A stretch of DNA of 64,000 nt, taken from positions 32,331 to 96,330 of the forward strand of contig CAVURD010000031.1 in NCBI GenBank assembly GCA_963743785.1. Direction: 5' to 3'. Numbering within the stretch: position 1 is the stretch's first letter; the number at the start of each line of letters is the position of its first letter. This document shows positions 15,442-24,124 of this stretch, one piece after another. The DNA comes from Bog-473 sp963743785. GTDB lineage: Bacteria; Actinomycetota; Acidimicrobiia; Acidimicrobiales; RAAP-2. The notes under the pieces were generated by a model that made no database searches, was not told the origin of the DNA, and saw nothing but the letters and a program-made list of their open reading frames with translations. The position numbers and the translations under genes were made by a program.

Positions 15442-17010
15442 TCACCACGGTGTGGTGGTGGTCGTGGCCGGGGCGCCGAGCGTGCAGGGCACCGGATTCC
15501 ACGGCTCGGGTTGCGTGTTGGTCACGACGTTGCCCGGGGGGGCGGTCGGCGTCGTCGACGAGCCCGGCGTGGTCGTCGTGGTGGTGGTCGTCGTGTCCAC
15601 CGTCAATCCGGGGTTGGCCACCCACAGCATCAGATTGTTCCCCGTGAGGAGGGGGCTGCCGACGTAGGTCACGGTGCCCTTCAATGAATCGGCCAGGGTG
15701 TGGGCGGCCGGGAGACCGGAGGGCCCGTAGAAGATCTCCGAGGGATCTCCGCTGGCGATCACGCTCGGCGCGTTGTTGACCCCGGTCACGGCGAAGCCGT
15801 CCTGCTCGAGTCCCGACGCCGTCTGGCTGGCCAGTTGCCCGCCCCCCGAGGCGTTCTGGACATTGACCGACACCGCGCTGTTGGCCAGCGGCGGGGCCGT
15901 CGTGGTGGTGGTGGCGGAGGGCGACGGCTTGGGCAGGCCGATCAGGTTGAAGGCGGCGATCTGCTGGTCGGCGTAGGGCTGGGCGGCCAGCAGGACATCC
16001 GCCCCGCCGTCGGTGACGAATTCGGTGGTGGGCAGCGTCTGGGTGACCAGGTGCGACGCCGGCAGCCCCTTGAACTCTTCGGCCATGCGGAACAGGTCGC
16101 CCTTGGTCAACGTGTCACTGATGGTGAGATTGCCCACGGCGGCCGAGATGAAGCCGTTGATGGCGAACGGGTTCGTCGCCTGGGCGTTGACCTTGGCCAG
16201 GACGGCCCGGAAGAACGCATCCTGCCGCTGGATCCGGCTGAAGTCCGACTGCCCGTCCGACACCCATTCGCCGTAGGCGTTCAGGTACTCGAGATGCCGG
16301 CTCCGCACCAACTGCAGGGCGGTGACCCCGGGGACCGATTGGCAGCCCAACGTGGTGACATCGAGCCCCGTGTACTCATCCTTGACCGCGGTGGGGAAGC
16401 TCATGTCGACGCCGCCGAGGGCAGCGACCATGTCGGTGAACCCAGGAAAGTTGACGGACATGTAGAAGTTGATCGGGATGTTGAGCACTTGTTCAATGGT
16501 CTGGATCAGCAGGTCCGGACCGCTGTCGTAGGCCGCATTGATCCGGTTCATGCCCGACACGTTCGGCACATTGCCGGGAATGTCGACCCACAGGTCGCGC
16601 GGGATGGAGATGATGGTGATCGACTTGGTGGCGGGAACGAACCGGGCCACCATGGTGACGTCGCTGCGCTGACCGCCGGCATTGCCGCTGTTCCCTATTT
16701 GGCTGCCCAGGGTCGCGTTGTTGCCCACGAAGGCTCGTGAGTCGGAGCCGACCAGCAAGATGTTGAACGGCTGTCCGGGCGGAGCGGCCTTGACCAGGTG
16801 CGGGGCGTGGATCTTCTTGATCTGGTTGTAGCGGTAGTTGACGTAGAGGTAGCCCCCGCCGACGGCGAGCACGCCAAGGGCGAGGATGGTGGACAGCGTG
16901 TAGATGGTGCGACGACGCCATCGATGCTGCCGGCGCTTCGCCTTCTTGCTTTCTTTTCGCAATTTGGCCTGAAGGTCAGCGCGGGATTGCGGTTCGTCCT
17001 CGGATGGCAA
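15442..17010 (-). CDS. LCP family protein with LytR_C domain, copy 2 (shortened tail)
   Basis: 522 residues as read. Same architecture as copy 1: basic N-terminus, one membrane helix, LCP catalytic domain (LLVGSDSR, ISIPRDLWVDIPG, LVRSRHLEY), Thr/Pro linker, LytR_C domain (VNVQNASGGGQLASQ) and poly-Thr run. A 4-bp deletion near 15447 relative to copy 1 shifts the frame, ending the protein at ...TTTTTPW and removing the lysine/alanine-rich tail, which is still legible in another frame down to 15362. The catalytic part is unaffected, so the enzyme is probably active; the lost tail might have bound wall polymer. The copies differ at more residues than the neighbouring enzymes do. Confidence 0.9.
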   Translation of the reverse strand: MPSEDEPQSRADLQAKLRKESKKAKRRQHRWRRRTIYTLSTILALGVLAVGGGYLYVNYRYNQIKKIHAPHLVKAAPPGQPFNILLVGSDSRAFVGNNATLGSQIGNSGNAGGQRSDVTMVARFVPATKSITIISIPRDLWVDIPGNVPNVSGMNRINAAYDSGPDLLIQTIEQVLNIPINFYMSVNFPGFTDMVAALGGVDMSFPTAVKDEYTGLDVTTLGCQSVPGVTALQLVRSRHLEYLNAYGEWVSDGQSDFSRIQRQDAFFRAVLAKVNAQATNPFAINGFISAAVGNLTISDTLTKGDLFRMAEEFKGLPASHLVTQTLPTTEFVTDGGADVLLAAQPYADQQIAAFNLIGLPKPSPSATTTTTAPPLANSAVSVNVQNASGGGQLASQTASGLEQDGFAVTGVNNAPSVIASGDPSEIFYGPSGLPAAHTLADSLKGTVTYVGSPLLTGNNLMLWVANPGLTVDTTTTTTTTTPGSSTTPTAPPGNVVTNTQPEPWNPVPCTLGAPATTTTTPW

Positions 17011-17053
17011 GGATTCGAAATTACCTTGTCAGGCGGTCCTATACCCTTCACCA

Positions 17054-18244
17054 GTGGATTTCGACCTTTCAGAGGAACTCGAAGCGCTGCAGACGTCGGT
17101 CCGTCGCCTGGCGCAGGACAAGGTCAAGCCCCGGGCCCGGGCCATCGACAAGGACGGCACCTACCCCCAGGACCTCTTCGAGGCTTTTCGGGACGCCGGC
17201 CTGCTCGGGCTGTGCCTCCCGACCGAGTACGGGGGCTCGGGGGCGGGGATCCTGGGCCTGGCCATCGCCATCGAGGAAGTGGCCAAGTACTCGAACTCGG
17301 CCGCGCTGATGCTGTTGCTGACCCGCCTGCCCACCGGCCCGGTGATGATCGCCGGGACGGAGGCGCAAAAGGCCAGGTACCTGCCGGGAATCGCCGACGG
17401 CTCGCTGCGGGCGGCGTTCGGCCTCTCGGAGCCGCAGGCCGGCAGTGACGTCATGGGCATGCGGACCAAGGGGGTGCCCGAGGGGGGCACCGGCAGCGGC
17501 GCCGGCAGCGGCTGGATCCTCAACGGCACCAAGTGCTGGATGTCGGGCGTCCGAGAAGCGGACTGGTACACCGTCTTCGCCAAGACGAGTGGCGACCCGG
17601 CCAGCCGGTCCCACGATTCGATCACCGCATTCATCGTGGAGCGGGAGTGGGACGGCGTCGAGGTGGGTCGCACCGACCACAAGATGGGCGTCAAGGGCGT
17701 CGACACCGGCGAGTTGCTGCTGAACGACGTGCACGTCCCGGCGGAGAACGTGATCGGCGAGGTGGGCGGTTTCCGCCTGGCCATGCTCGGCCTCAACGCC
17801 ATGCGCCCGATCGTGGCGGCCCGCGGCATCGGCTTGGCCGAAGGGGCGCTCATGTACGCCACCGAGTACGTGCAGCAGCGGGCGGCCTTCGGGAAGACCA
17901 TCGCCGACTTCCAGGGCATCCAGTGGGAGATCGCCAAGTGCGCCGTCGACATCGAGGCGGCCCGCCTGCTGACCTACCGCTCCGCCGTGATGGCCGACCG
18001 GGGCCAGTACACCAAGGAGTTCGTGCCCTACCTGTCGATGGCCAAGTACCACGCCACCGAGATGGCCGTGCGGGCCTCGTCGCTGGCCGTCCAGCTGCTG
18101 GGGGCGGCGGGCTACATGGAGGACCATCCGACGGAGCAGTGGTACCGCGACGCCAAGCAGCTGACCATCGTCGAGGGCACCTCGCAGGTGCAGCTCGGCC
18201 TGATCGCCCGGGGCGTGTTGGATCGGGACCTCTGGTGGGACTGA
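17054..18244 (+). CDS. Acyl-CoA dehydrogenase, copy 2
   Basis: 396 residues from GTG 17054. Same signatures as copy 1 (FGLSEPQAGSD, TKCWMSGVREAD, RAAFGKTIADFQ) and the catalytic glutamate in LTIVEGTSQVQ. Differences from copy 1 are few and conservative: Asp for Glu near residue 35, EGGTGSGAG in the variable loop, Glu for Thr in VEREWDG, Thr for Ala in MYATEYVQ. The N-terminal helical domain, beta domain and C-terminal four-helix domain are all complete. Followed at 41 bp by trpD, which has no metabolic connection, so the adjacency looks historical. Confidence 0.92.
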   Translation: MDFDLSEELEALQTSVRRLAQDKVKPRARAIDKDGTYPQDLFEAFRDAGLLGLCLPTEYGGSGAGILGLAIAIEEVAKYSNSAALMLLLTRLPTGPVMIAGTEAQKARYLPGIADGSLRAAFGLSEPQAGSDVMGMRTKGVPEGGTGSGAGSGWILNGTKCWMSGVREADWYTVFAKTSGDPASRSHDSITAFIVEREWDGVEVGRTDHKMGVKGVDTGELLLNDVHVPAENVIGEVGGFRLAMLGLNAMRPIVAARGIGLAEGALMYATEYVQQRAAFGKTIADFQGIQWEIAKCAVDIEAARLLTYRSAVMADRGQYTKEFVPYLSMAKYHATEMAVRASSLAVQLLGAAGYMEDHPTEQWYRDAKQLTIVEGTSQVQLGLIARGVLDRDLWWD

Positions 18245-18257
18245 CGCGGTGCTGGGC

Positions 18258-18291
18258 TGAGGCTGTCGTGGGATTGAGGCTGTCGTGGGAT
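18258..18291. repeat. 17-bp tandem pair at the acyl-CoA dehydrogenase/trpD junction, copy 2
   Basis: Two perfect units of tgaggctgtcgtgggat at 18258-18274 and 18275-18291. Both differ from the copy 1 pair by the same C to T change, so the pair has been homogenised within each duplicate. The trpD start GTG 18285 lies in the second unit. Confidence 0.85.
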
Positions 18292-19397
18292 TGAGCTGGC
18301 CCGACGTCCTGGCGCGATTGACCCGGCGGGAATCGCTGACCGAGGCCGAGGCCGAGGCGACCCTGGGCCGCGTGCTCTCGGGCGAGGCGACCCCGGTGCA
18401 GATCGGCGCCTTCCTGACCTTGCTGCACGCCAAGGGAGAGGCGATCGAAGAGGTGACCGGACTGGCCCGGGCCATGGTGGACGCCGCCGTGCCGCTGTCG
18501 CTCGACGGGACCGGCGCCGACGGTGCCGGGGGCGGTGCCGCTGACGGAGGTGCCGCGGGCGTGGTCGTCGATCTGGTCGGTACGGGCGGCGATCGGCTGA
18601 GCAGCATCAACGTGACCACCCTGGCCGCCCTGATCGTCGCCGGATGCGGCGTGCGCGTCTGCAAGCACGGCGGCCGGTCGGCGTCCTCCTCGGTGGGCTC
18701 GGCCGATGTGCTCGAGGCGCTGGGCGTGGCCATCGAGGTCGGACCGGCCGGCGTGGCCCGATGCGTCGCCGAGGCGGGGATCGGATTCTGTTTCGCTCAG
18801 CGCTTTCACCCGGCGATGCGCTACGTGGCGCCCGTCCGCAAGGAGCTCGGCGTGCCCACCATCTTCAACTTCCTGGGGCCGTTGATCAACCCGTCGCGGA
18901 CCCGGTACCAGCTCGTCGGCGTCAGTGACCCCGCCATGGCCACCACCATGGCCACCGTGCTCGGGTCGACCGGCAGCAGACGGGCCATGATCATCTACGC
19001 CGACGACGGCCTGGACGAGCTGAGTGTCACGTCGCTCTCGACCGTGCTCGAGCTCAACGGCGACGGCGCCGGATCATTCGAACTGACCGAGTGGCGCGTC
19101 GACCCGGTCGCGTTGGGTCTGGCGCCGGCCACGTTGGATGACGTGCAGGGCGGGAACGCCATCTTCAACGCCCAGGCCATCCGATCGGTCCTCAATGGTG
19201 CGACCGGGGCCAACCGCGACATCGGACTGCTCAACGCGGCCGCCGGGCTCATGGTGGCCGGACGGGCCGCCGACCTGGCCGGAGGGTTGGTGCAGGCGGC
19301 CCAATCCATCGACAGCGGGCGGGCCGAGGCGGCACTGGACGCGCTGGTGGCCATCTCGCAGTCGGCACTGGCCGACGAACTCGGGGCTGAAGTTTGA
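18285..19397 (+). CDS. trpD: Anthranilate phosphoribosyltransferase
   Basis: 370 residues; transfers phosphoribose from PRPP to anthranilate in tryptophan synthesis. The N-terminal helical domain (LTRRESLTEAEAEATLGRVLSG, read in two parts) is intact here. The PRPP site is VGTGGDRLSSINVTT, the anthranilate site KHGGRSASSSVGSADVLEALG, and the conserved PAMRYVAPVRKELGVPTIFN and LGPLINP segments follow. An insertion rich in Gly/Ala (about residues 80-95) separates the first domain from the PRPP loop. GTG 18285 overlaps the 17-bp repeat; TTG 18291 is an alternative. No other trp genes are in view. This is the only complete copy of the duplicated pair. Confidence 0.92.
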   Translation: MGLSWPDVLARLTRRESLTEAEAEATLGRVLSGEATPVQIGAFLTLLHAKGEAIEEVTGLARAMVDAAVPLSLDGTGADGAGGGAADGGAAGVVVDLVGTGGDRLSSINVTTLAALIVAGCGVRVCKHGGRSASSSVGSADVLEALGVAIEVGPAGVARCVAEAGIGFCFAQRFHPAMRYVAPVRKELGVPTIFNFLGPLINPSRTRYQLVGVSDPAMATTMATVLGSTGSRRAMIIYADDGLDELSVTSLSTVLELNGDGAGSFELTEWRVDPVALGLAPATLDDVQGGNAIFNAQAIRSVLNGATGANRDIGLLNAAAGLMVAGRAADLAGGLVQAAQSIDSGRAEAALDALVAISQSALADELGAEV

Positions 19398-19447
19398 GGG
19401 CGCGGGTGGACCGTGGATGCTGAGGTCGACCGGGCGAACCGGCGAGC

Positions 19448-20513
19448 TCAGTCCTCGGCAACGATCTGGGCCCCATCGGATGGGTTGACGCGCCAGGCCC
19501 GGCGGGGGGCGTAGGTAGCCGGCTCGAGGGCGGGGGAGTCCTGATCGCACAGGGCGATGACACACCCGCCGAACCCGCCGCCCGACATGCGTGCCCCCAG
19601 GACGCCCGGGGTGCGCTGCAGTTGGTCAACCAGTTCGTCGACTTCGGTGATCGAGACCCGGTAGTCGTCGCGCAGGCTGCGATGGCCGTCGCTCATCACC
19701 GCCCCGACGCCGGGGAGATCGTCGGCGGCCAGGAGCCGCTCGATCTCCCGCACCCGCTCGCACTCGGTGACCACGTGCCGGGCCCGTCGGCGCAGTATCG
19801 GGTCGGTGAGCACGCTGAGGTCCGTCTTGACGCAGTGGCCCAGCGGCCGACCGATCTCATGGGCCGCGGCGTCGCATTCGGACCGGCGCAGCGCGTAGGG
19901 GGACAGGCCGAGCTCCCGGCTGGCTTCGCTGTGCACGATCACGAAGGCGGCCCGTTCGGGGATGGCCACCTGGTGGCGTTCGAGTGCCGCCGTTCCGAAG
20001 TCGATGCAGAGGGCATGGCCGGCCCGCCGCGTCGACGATGGCCAACGGATCGAGCAGGCCGACGTGGGATCCGGCGGCGGATTCGGCCTTCTGGTTGAGC
20101 TGGGCCAGGGACATGGGGTCGGGCGGACGTCCGAGGGCGAGCAGCAGGGCGATCGAGAAGGCCGCGCTCGATGAGAGGCCGGCGCCGACCGGGAGCGTGC
20201 TGGTCACCCGGATATGGCCGCCCGATGGGGGGTCGGCCAGGGTGAGGAGGGCGGCCGCCAGTACGGCGTCCGGTGCGGCCGGGGCGGTGTCCCCCAGAAG
20301 GATCTCCCACGGATCGGGGTACTGATCGCTGTCCAGGCCGACGAGAAAGCTGCCGGGTTCGGGGGTGAACGTGGCCTCGGTGGCGAGGTCGATGGCCATG
20401 GGGAGGGAGAGGCCCTCGTTGTAGTCGGTGTGATCGCCGATCAGGGTGACACGGCCGGGCGCTCGAGCGGTTCGCACCGCTCCAGCTTGACCCCTCCGGG
20501 CCAGCCGGGTCAC
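19448..20513 (-). pseudogene. galK: Galactokinase-like GHMP kinase, frameshifted
   Basis: Both halves of a galactokinase are legible in two frames. The N-terminal part (from GTG 20513) has the signature APGRVTLIGDHTDYNEG and the phosphate loop LPVGAGLSSSAAF; the C-terminal part has GHALCIDFG, HSEASRELG, ALRRSECDAAA and the GHMP motif GARMSGGGFGGCVIALC. They join near 20030, where a 1-base slip in a ggccggcc run moves the frame. The usual GEH of the sugar-binding signature is GDH here. Galactose phosphorylation to galactose 1-phosphate is the expected activity if the gene is whole. No galT/galE neighbour. Starts 9 bp from the divergent racemase gene. A sequencing slip is as likely as true inactivation. 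Confidence 0.8.
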
Positions 20514-20522
20514 GATCCTGCC

Positions 20523-21692
20523 ATGGCTGAGACACGACGTGGACCGCTGAGCGGTATCAAGATCATTGAATTGGCGGGGATCGGTCCCGCCCCGTACACC
20601 TGCATGATGCTGGCTGACGCCGGCGCGCAGGTGATCCGCCTGGAGCGGGCGGCCCCCGGAGCGGTCGAGCGCGGGGCGGAGGCTCCCCCTGGGTACTGGG
20701 ACATCCTCAACCGCAGCCGGCCCTCGGTGGGCGTCGATCTCAAGAATCCCGATGCGGTCGAGTTGGTGCTGGATCTGGTCGAGTCGGCGGACGGGTTGAT
20801 CGAGGGCTTCCGGCCCGGTGTGGCCGAGCGTCTCGGGGTCGGGCCGGAGGAGTGCCTGGCCCGCAACAAGGCGTTGGTCTACGGGCGCATGACCGGGTGG
20901 GGCCAGGACGGCCCCATGGCGGAGACGGCGGGGCACGACATCGACTACATCGCCATCTCGGGCGCGCTGTGGCCGCTGGGTCGGGCCGACGAGGCTCCGG
21001 TGCCGCCGTTGAACCTGGTGGGCGACTTCGGCGGCGGGGGCATGATGCTGGCCTTCGGCATGGTGGCCGCCCTCTTGGAGTCGGCCCGCTCCGGCGAGGG
21101 CCAGGTCGTCGACGCGGCCATGGTCGACGGATCGGCCTCCCTGATGACGATCATCTACTCCTTCCATGCCTTCGGGATCTGGGGGGAGGAGCGCGGGTCC
21201 AACATGCTCGATACCGGGGCTCCGTTCTACGAGGTCTACGAGACGTCGGACGGGAAGTACTTCGCTTGCGGGGGGATCGAGGCCAAGTTCTACGCCGAGT
21301 TGCTCGAAGGTCTCGGCCTGGCCGGCGACGACTCCCTCCCCGGGCAGATGGACCGGGCCCAGTGGCCGGCCATGAAGGAGCGTTTCGCCGCCGTGTTCCG
21401 CACCAAGACCCGCGACGAGTGGGCGGCCATCTTCGATGGTACCGATGCCTGCGCCGAGCCGGTCCTGTCACCGTGGGAGGCCCACGAGCATCCGCACAAC
21501 GTGGCCCGGTCCACGTTCGTCGAGGTCGACGGCATGGTGCAGCCGGCCCCGGCGCCGAAATTCAGCCGCACACCCTCGGCCGTCAGCCGCCCGCCCTCGC
21601 CTCCCGGGGCCGACACGGTGAGTGGGCTGGTCGAGTGGGGCGTTGACGAGGGGACGATCGCCAAGCTGCGGGAGTCGGGCGCGCTGAGTTAG
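20523..21692 (+). CDS. mcr: Alpha-methylacyl-CoA racemase (CoA transferase family III)
   Basis: 389 residues, closely matching the mycobacterial Mcr pattern. It interconverts 2R and 2S methyl-branched acyl-CoAs so they can enter beta-oxidation. Visible landmarks: ELAGIGPAPYTCMMLADAGA at the CoA-binding N-terminus (in two parts), LIEGFRPGVAERLG, YGRMTGWGQDGP, the catalytic histidine in AGHDIDYIAI, the catalytic aspartate in NLVGDFGGGG, and GQVVDAAMVDG. Start ATG 20523 gives the normal N-terminus. It fits with the acyl-CoA dehydrogenases upstream and the enoyl-CoA hydratase downstream as part of fatty or sterol side-chain catabolism, though they are not in one operon. Confidence 0.92.
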   Translation: MAETRRGPLSGIKIIELAGIGPAPYTCMMLADAGAQVIRLERAAPGAVERGAEAPPGYWDILNRSRPSVGVDLKNPDAVELVLDLVESADGLIEGFRPGVAERLGVGPEECLARNKALVYGRMTGWGQDGPMAETAGHDIDYIAISGALWPLGRADEAPVPPLNLVGDFGGGGMMLAFGMVAALLESARSGEGQVVDAAMVDGSASLMTIIYSFHAFGIWGEERGSNMLDTGAPFYEVYETSDGKYFACGGIEAKFYAELLEGLGLAGDDSLPGQMDRAQWPAMKERFAAVFRTKTRDEWAAIFDGTDACAEPVLSPWEAHEHPHNVARSTFVEVDGMVQPAPAPKFSRTPSAVSRPPSPPGADTVSGLVEWGVDEGTIAKLRESGALS

Positions 21693-21770
21693 GGGTCGGG
21701 GTCGGGCTGGGGTTCGGGATCGGACGTCGGGTGCGTGGCGGATCGGGCGGACGAGCTGGGTCGGGTCGGG
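21690..21770. repeat. Irregular GTCGGG-type simple repeat after the racemase stop
   Basis: Beginning at the racemase stop codon, the next 80 bp are built from variants of ggtcggg and ggatcggg (for example ggggtcggggtcgggctggggttcggg). The units are imperfect and of variable length. It fills the gap before the GNAT gene. Confidence 0.5.
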
Positions 21771-21785
21771 AATGGCGAGTTGCGA

Positions 21786-22306
21786 ATGGCGGGTCGGGAA
21801 TTGAGCGCTGAATCGGTGACCTTCAGACGCGCGGAGGTGGGCGACGGTGCGGCGGTGGCGGCCGTGTTCGGGGCGGCCCGCTCGGAGATGGCGTATCTGC
21901 CCGCGCTGCACACGCCCGACGAGGATCGGGCGTTCTTCACCGACCGGGTGGTCGGGTCGGGGTCGCACGAGGTCACCGTGGCGGTGGCGGCGGCCGTGGC
22001 CATGCGGAGCCGGAGGTGAGCGGTGGGGCGAAGATGGTCGGATTCTGCGCGGTCCATGCCGGCTGGATCGAGCACCTCTACGTGACACCGGCGTGGCAGG
22101 GCGGAGGGATCGGCAGTGCACTGCTCGCACGGGCCATGTCGAAGAATCCCGGTGGGTTGTCGTTGTGGGTGTTCGAGCAGAACGAGCGGGCGGCCGCGCT
22201 CTACGCCCGGGCCGGCTTCGTGGTGGTCGAGCGAACAGACGGTCTGGGGAACGAAGAGCACGTGCCCGATCTTCGAATGCAGTGGGATGGGGCGAGGACG
22301 GATTGA
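21786..22306 (+). CDS. GNAT N-acetyltransferase, split into two overlapping frames
   Basis: The N-terminal half (VTFRRAEVGDGAAVAAVF, ending ...VAVAAAVAMRSRR at 22019) and C-terminal half (from GTG 22016, GFCAVHAGWIEHLYVTP) belong to one GNAT domain. The acetyl-CoA loop is GWIEHLYVTPAWQGGGIGSALL and the C-terminal ALYARAGFVVVE strand is typical. The junction is a GTGA overlap, so the cell could in principle make two peptides, but a GNAT fold cannot be split there usefully; a 1-base indel near 22000 is the simplest explanation. Substrate unknown. ATG 21786 is the likely start. Confidence 0.65.
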
Positions 22307-22415
22307 GTGAGCGGGCGGTCCAGTACTGACTGATGTGTCCGGCAATCCCGGTTGGTTCTGGCGCGGCATCATGACACCGTGCACGCGGCTCTCTCGCGGT
22401 GATATGAGAGTGTTC

Positions 22416-22817
22416 ATGAAGATTTCTGGAATTACGGCGGCGCTGCCGGCAGAGGACCTGAGCCGAGCCAAAGCGTTCTACATCGAAAAAGTGGGACTCC
22501 AAGCAGTCGAGTCCCACTTTCTCGAGGCAAGCGATGGGCGGGTGGGCCTAACGGTTGGGGACGGTGTCAACCAGCTCGTCATCTACCCCGCCCAGGTGAG
22601 GTCGTCGGGGGAGTTCACGCAGGCCGTCCTTCAGGTCACCGACGTGCGCGCTGCCGTTGAAGAGATGAGGGCTCGCGGCGTGAGGTTCAATGAGTACAAC
22701 ACCGCGGAGACGCGGACAGAGAACGGCATTGCTCGGACGCCGGATGGACGCGAGGGGGCATGGTTCAAGGACTCGGAAGGTAATCTGCTCGGCGTCGTTA
22801 GCTCCCTCGCCGGCTAG
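22416..22817 (+). CDS. VOC-superfamily (glyoxalase/bleomycin-resistance-like) protein
   Basis: 133 residues forming two beta-alpha-beta-beta-beta modules: ISGITAALPAEDLSRAKAFY opens the first and VTDVRAAVEEMRARGVRF the second, ending in WFKDSEGNLLGVV with the conserved Glu of the metal or substrate site. Such proteins range from dioxygenases to drug-binding proteins; the specific role cannot be read. ATG 22416 is preferred because gagag lies 6 nt upstream; ATG 22404 would add four residues. It stands alone between the GNAT gene and a methyltransferase on the other strand. Confidence 0.8.
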   Translation: MKISGITAALPAEDLSRAKAFYIEKVGLQAVESHFLEASDGRVGLTVGDGVNQLVIYPAQVRSSGEFTQAVLQVTDVRAAVEEMRARGVRFNEYNTAETRTENGIARTPDGREGAWFKDSEGNLLGVVSSLAG

Positions 22818-23049
22818 GGACCGAGGCAAACGCGGTTCCCTCCACTGCTGAACCTCTGGATGCGGCAGCGTCGCCGAGGCAAGTAACGCATAGGTGCCGA
22901 CGCCGAGCACCCGCATGTCGGTCGGTCAATCGGGTAGGCGATGGTCACTCGATGGCTATGGAGCAGTATCAGGCGAAAGTTCAAGACCCGTGAGCAGATG
23001 GCAAAAAGCTGAACCTCTGCACACCGCTTGTCTTTCACCGATTGATGTA

Positions 23050-23910
23050 TCAGCACGGTCTGCGAATGCGGAGTCTGTTGTCTGATAGCGCCGCGCTGAA
23101 GCGACCTTCGGGAGACACGTCGAGCAGGAGGCTACGAAGGTCCCGGATGAAATCATCCACGCGGTCTCCGAAGAGGTGGGGTGCGGTTGATGAGGTAGAG
23201 AGAACCCAGGCGACCACGTCCTCGACCGATCGCTCAAGGACCCGGTCGTCGGGGACGACCACGAGCTCCTCGGGCGCGAACCCGGCGGCCTGGAACACCG
23301 CGTCCTCCCCATCGGGCGAGGTGTTCCGGAACCCCTGACCGGCTCGGCGGTCGGGACCGAGCCAGCGTCGACGCAGCTCATCAATGGCCACCTCGGGTAT
23401 TGGTGGGTATGGCCCGCTCGGCGGCACATGGTTCGGCGGGTTCGTGTGCCAAAGGTCGACTTGGACGACAACGCCATTGGGATCAAGCATCTCCCGCACG
23501 GCGGAGGCCACCCGGGGCCGGTCCATCCAGTGGAACGACTGGGCGAAGCTGATGACTCGAAAGGCGCCAAGGGATCCGGGGAGATCCTCGGCCCGCATCC
23601 GGATCCAGCTGGCATTGGTGATGTGTTCCTCCGCGCCGGCGCGATGGGCCTCAGCCAGCATTCCGGGATCGGGGTCGAGTCCAACGACGCTCTCGAAGAA
23701 GTGGGCGAAGAGCAGCGCGGCGGTGCCTGGCCCGCAACCGACGTCGAGGAGGCGACCGCGCCCATCGAGGTGGAGGTGGTCTGCGAGAGCGTCGGCCAGA
23801 GCCGGTGCATATGGTTTACGACCCTGCCGGTAGTAGGCGGCGGTGCCCTCGAACACCGTCTCGTCCCAGGCCCAGTCCTGCCACCGATGGCGCGTCTGTC
23901 CGTCCGCCAT
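23050..23910 (-). CDS. Class I SAM-dependent methyltransferase
   Basis: 286 residues. Motif I is LLDVGCGPGTAALLFA near residues 54-69, followed by VVGLDPDPGMLAEA and the post-motif segment VISFAQSFHWMDRPR, a Methyltransf_11-type pattern (the SFHWMD string is frequent in this group). The C-terminal 120 residues are a substrate cap without a recognisable family. Substrate unknown. The gene is single, with about 210 bp of featureless sequence on each side, and has no operon partner. Confidence 0.82.
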   Translation of the reverse strand: MADGQTRHRWQDWAWDETVFEGTAAYYRQGRKPYAPALADALADHLHLDGRGRLLDVGCGPGTAALLFAHFFESVVGLDPDPGMLAEAHRAGAEEHITNASWIRMRAEDLPGSLGAFRVISFAQSFHWMDRPRVASAVREMLDPNGVVVQVDLWHTNPPNHVPPSGPYPPIPEVAIDELRRRWLGPDRRAGQGFRNTSPDGEDAVFQAAGFAPEELVVVPDDRVLERSVEDVVAWVLSTSSTAPHLFGDRVDDFIRDLRSLLLDVSPEGRFSAALSDNRLRIRRPC

Positions 23911-24124
23911 CTGCTCAGTGTGGCAGACCTCTCATGGCGATGGTGAGCCAGCGTGACGGAGCTGGGCACGTTGGTCGACTCACCGAAAGGCGGGCATCCG
24001 GAGCCGCAATCCCGCAGAGGGTCAAGACTGAAGGCAGGTCGTAGACCCGGTTTCGCACCACCCTCCTCACCGAGGGGCCTGCCCGGGTAACGCGCTCGCC
24101 CCGTGCGCCGCATGCGTCACGGGA

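Larger units (their letters stand above)
14690..19300. repeat. Segmental duplication, copy 2 (about 4.6 kb)
   Basis: Directly follows copy 1 with no spacer, in the same orientation. The right end lies inside trpD at about 19300, where the copy 1 gene stops matching. This copy has the complete trpD but a shortened LCP tail. Confidence 0.93.

Noticed and set aside
22818..23049. Possible small RNA or gene between the VOC and methyltransferase genes
   Set aside because: No strong hairpin, promoter or frame; plain intergenic sequence as far as I can see.
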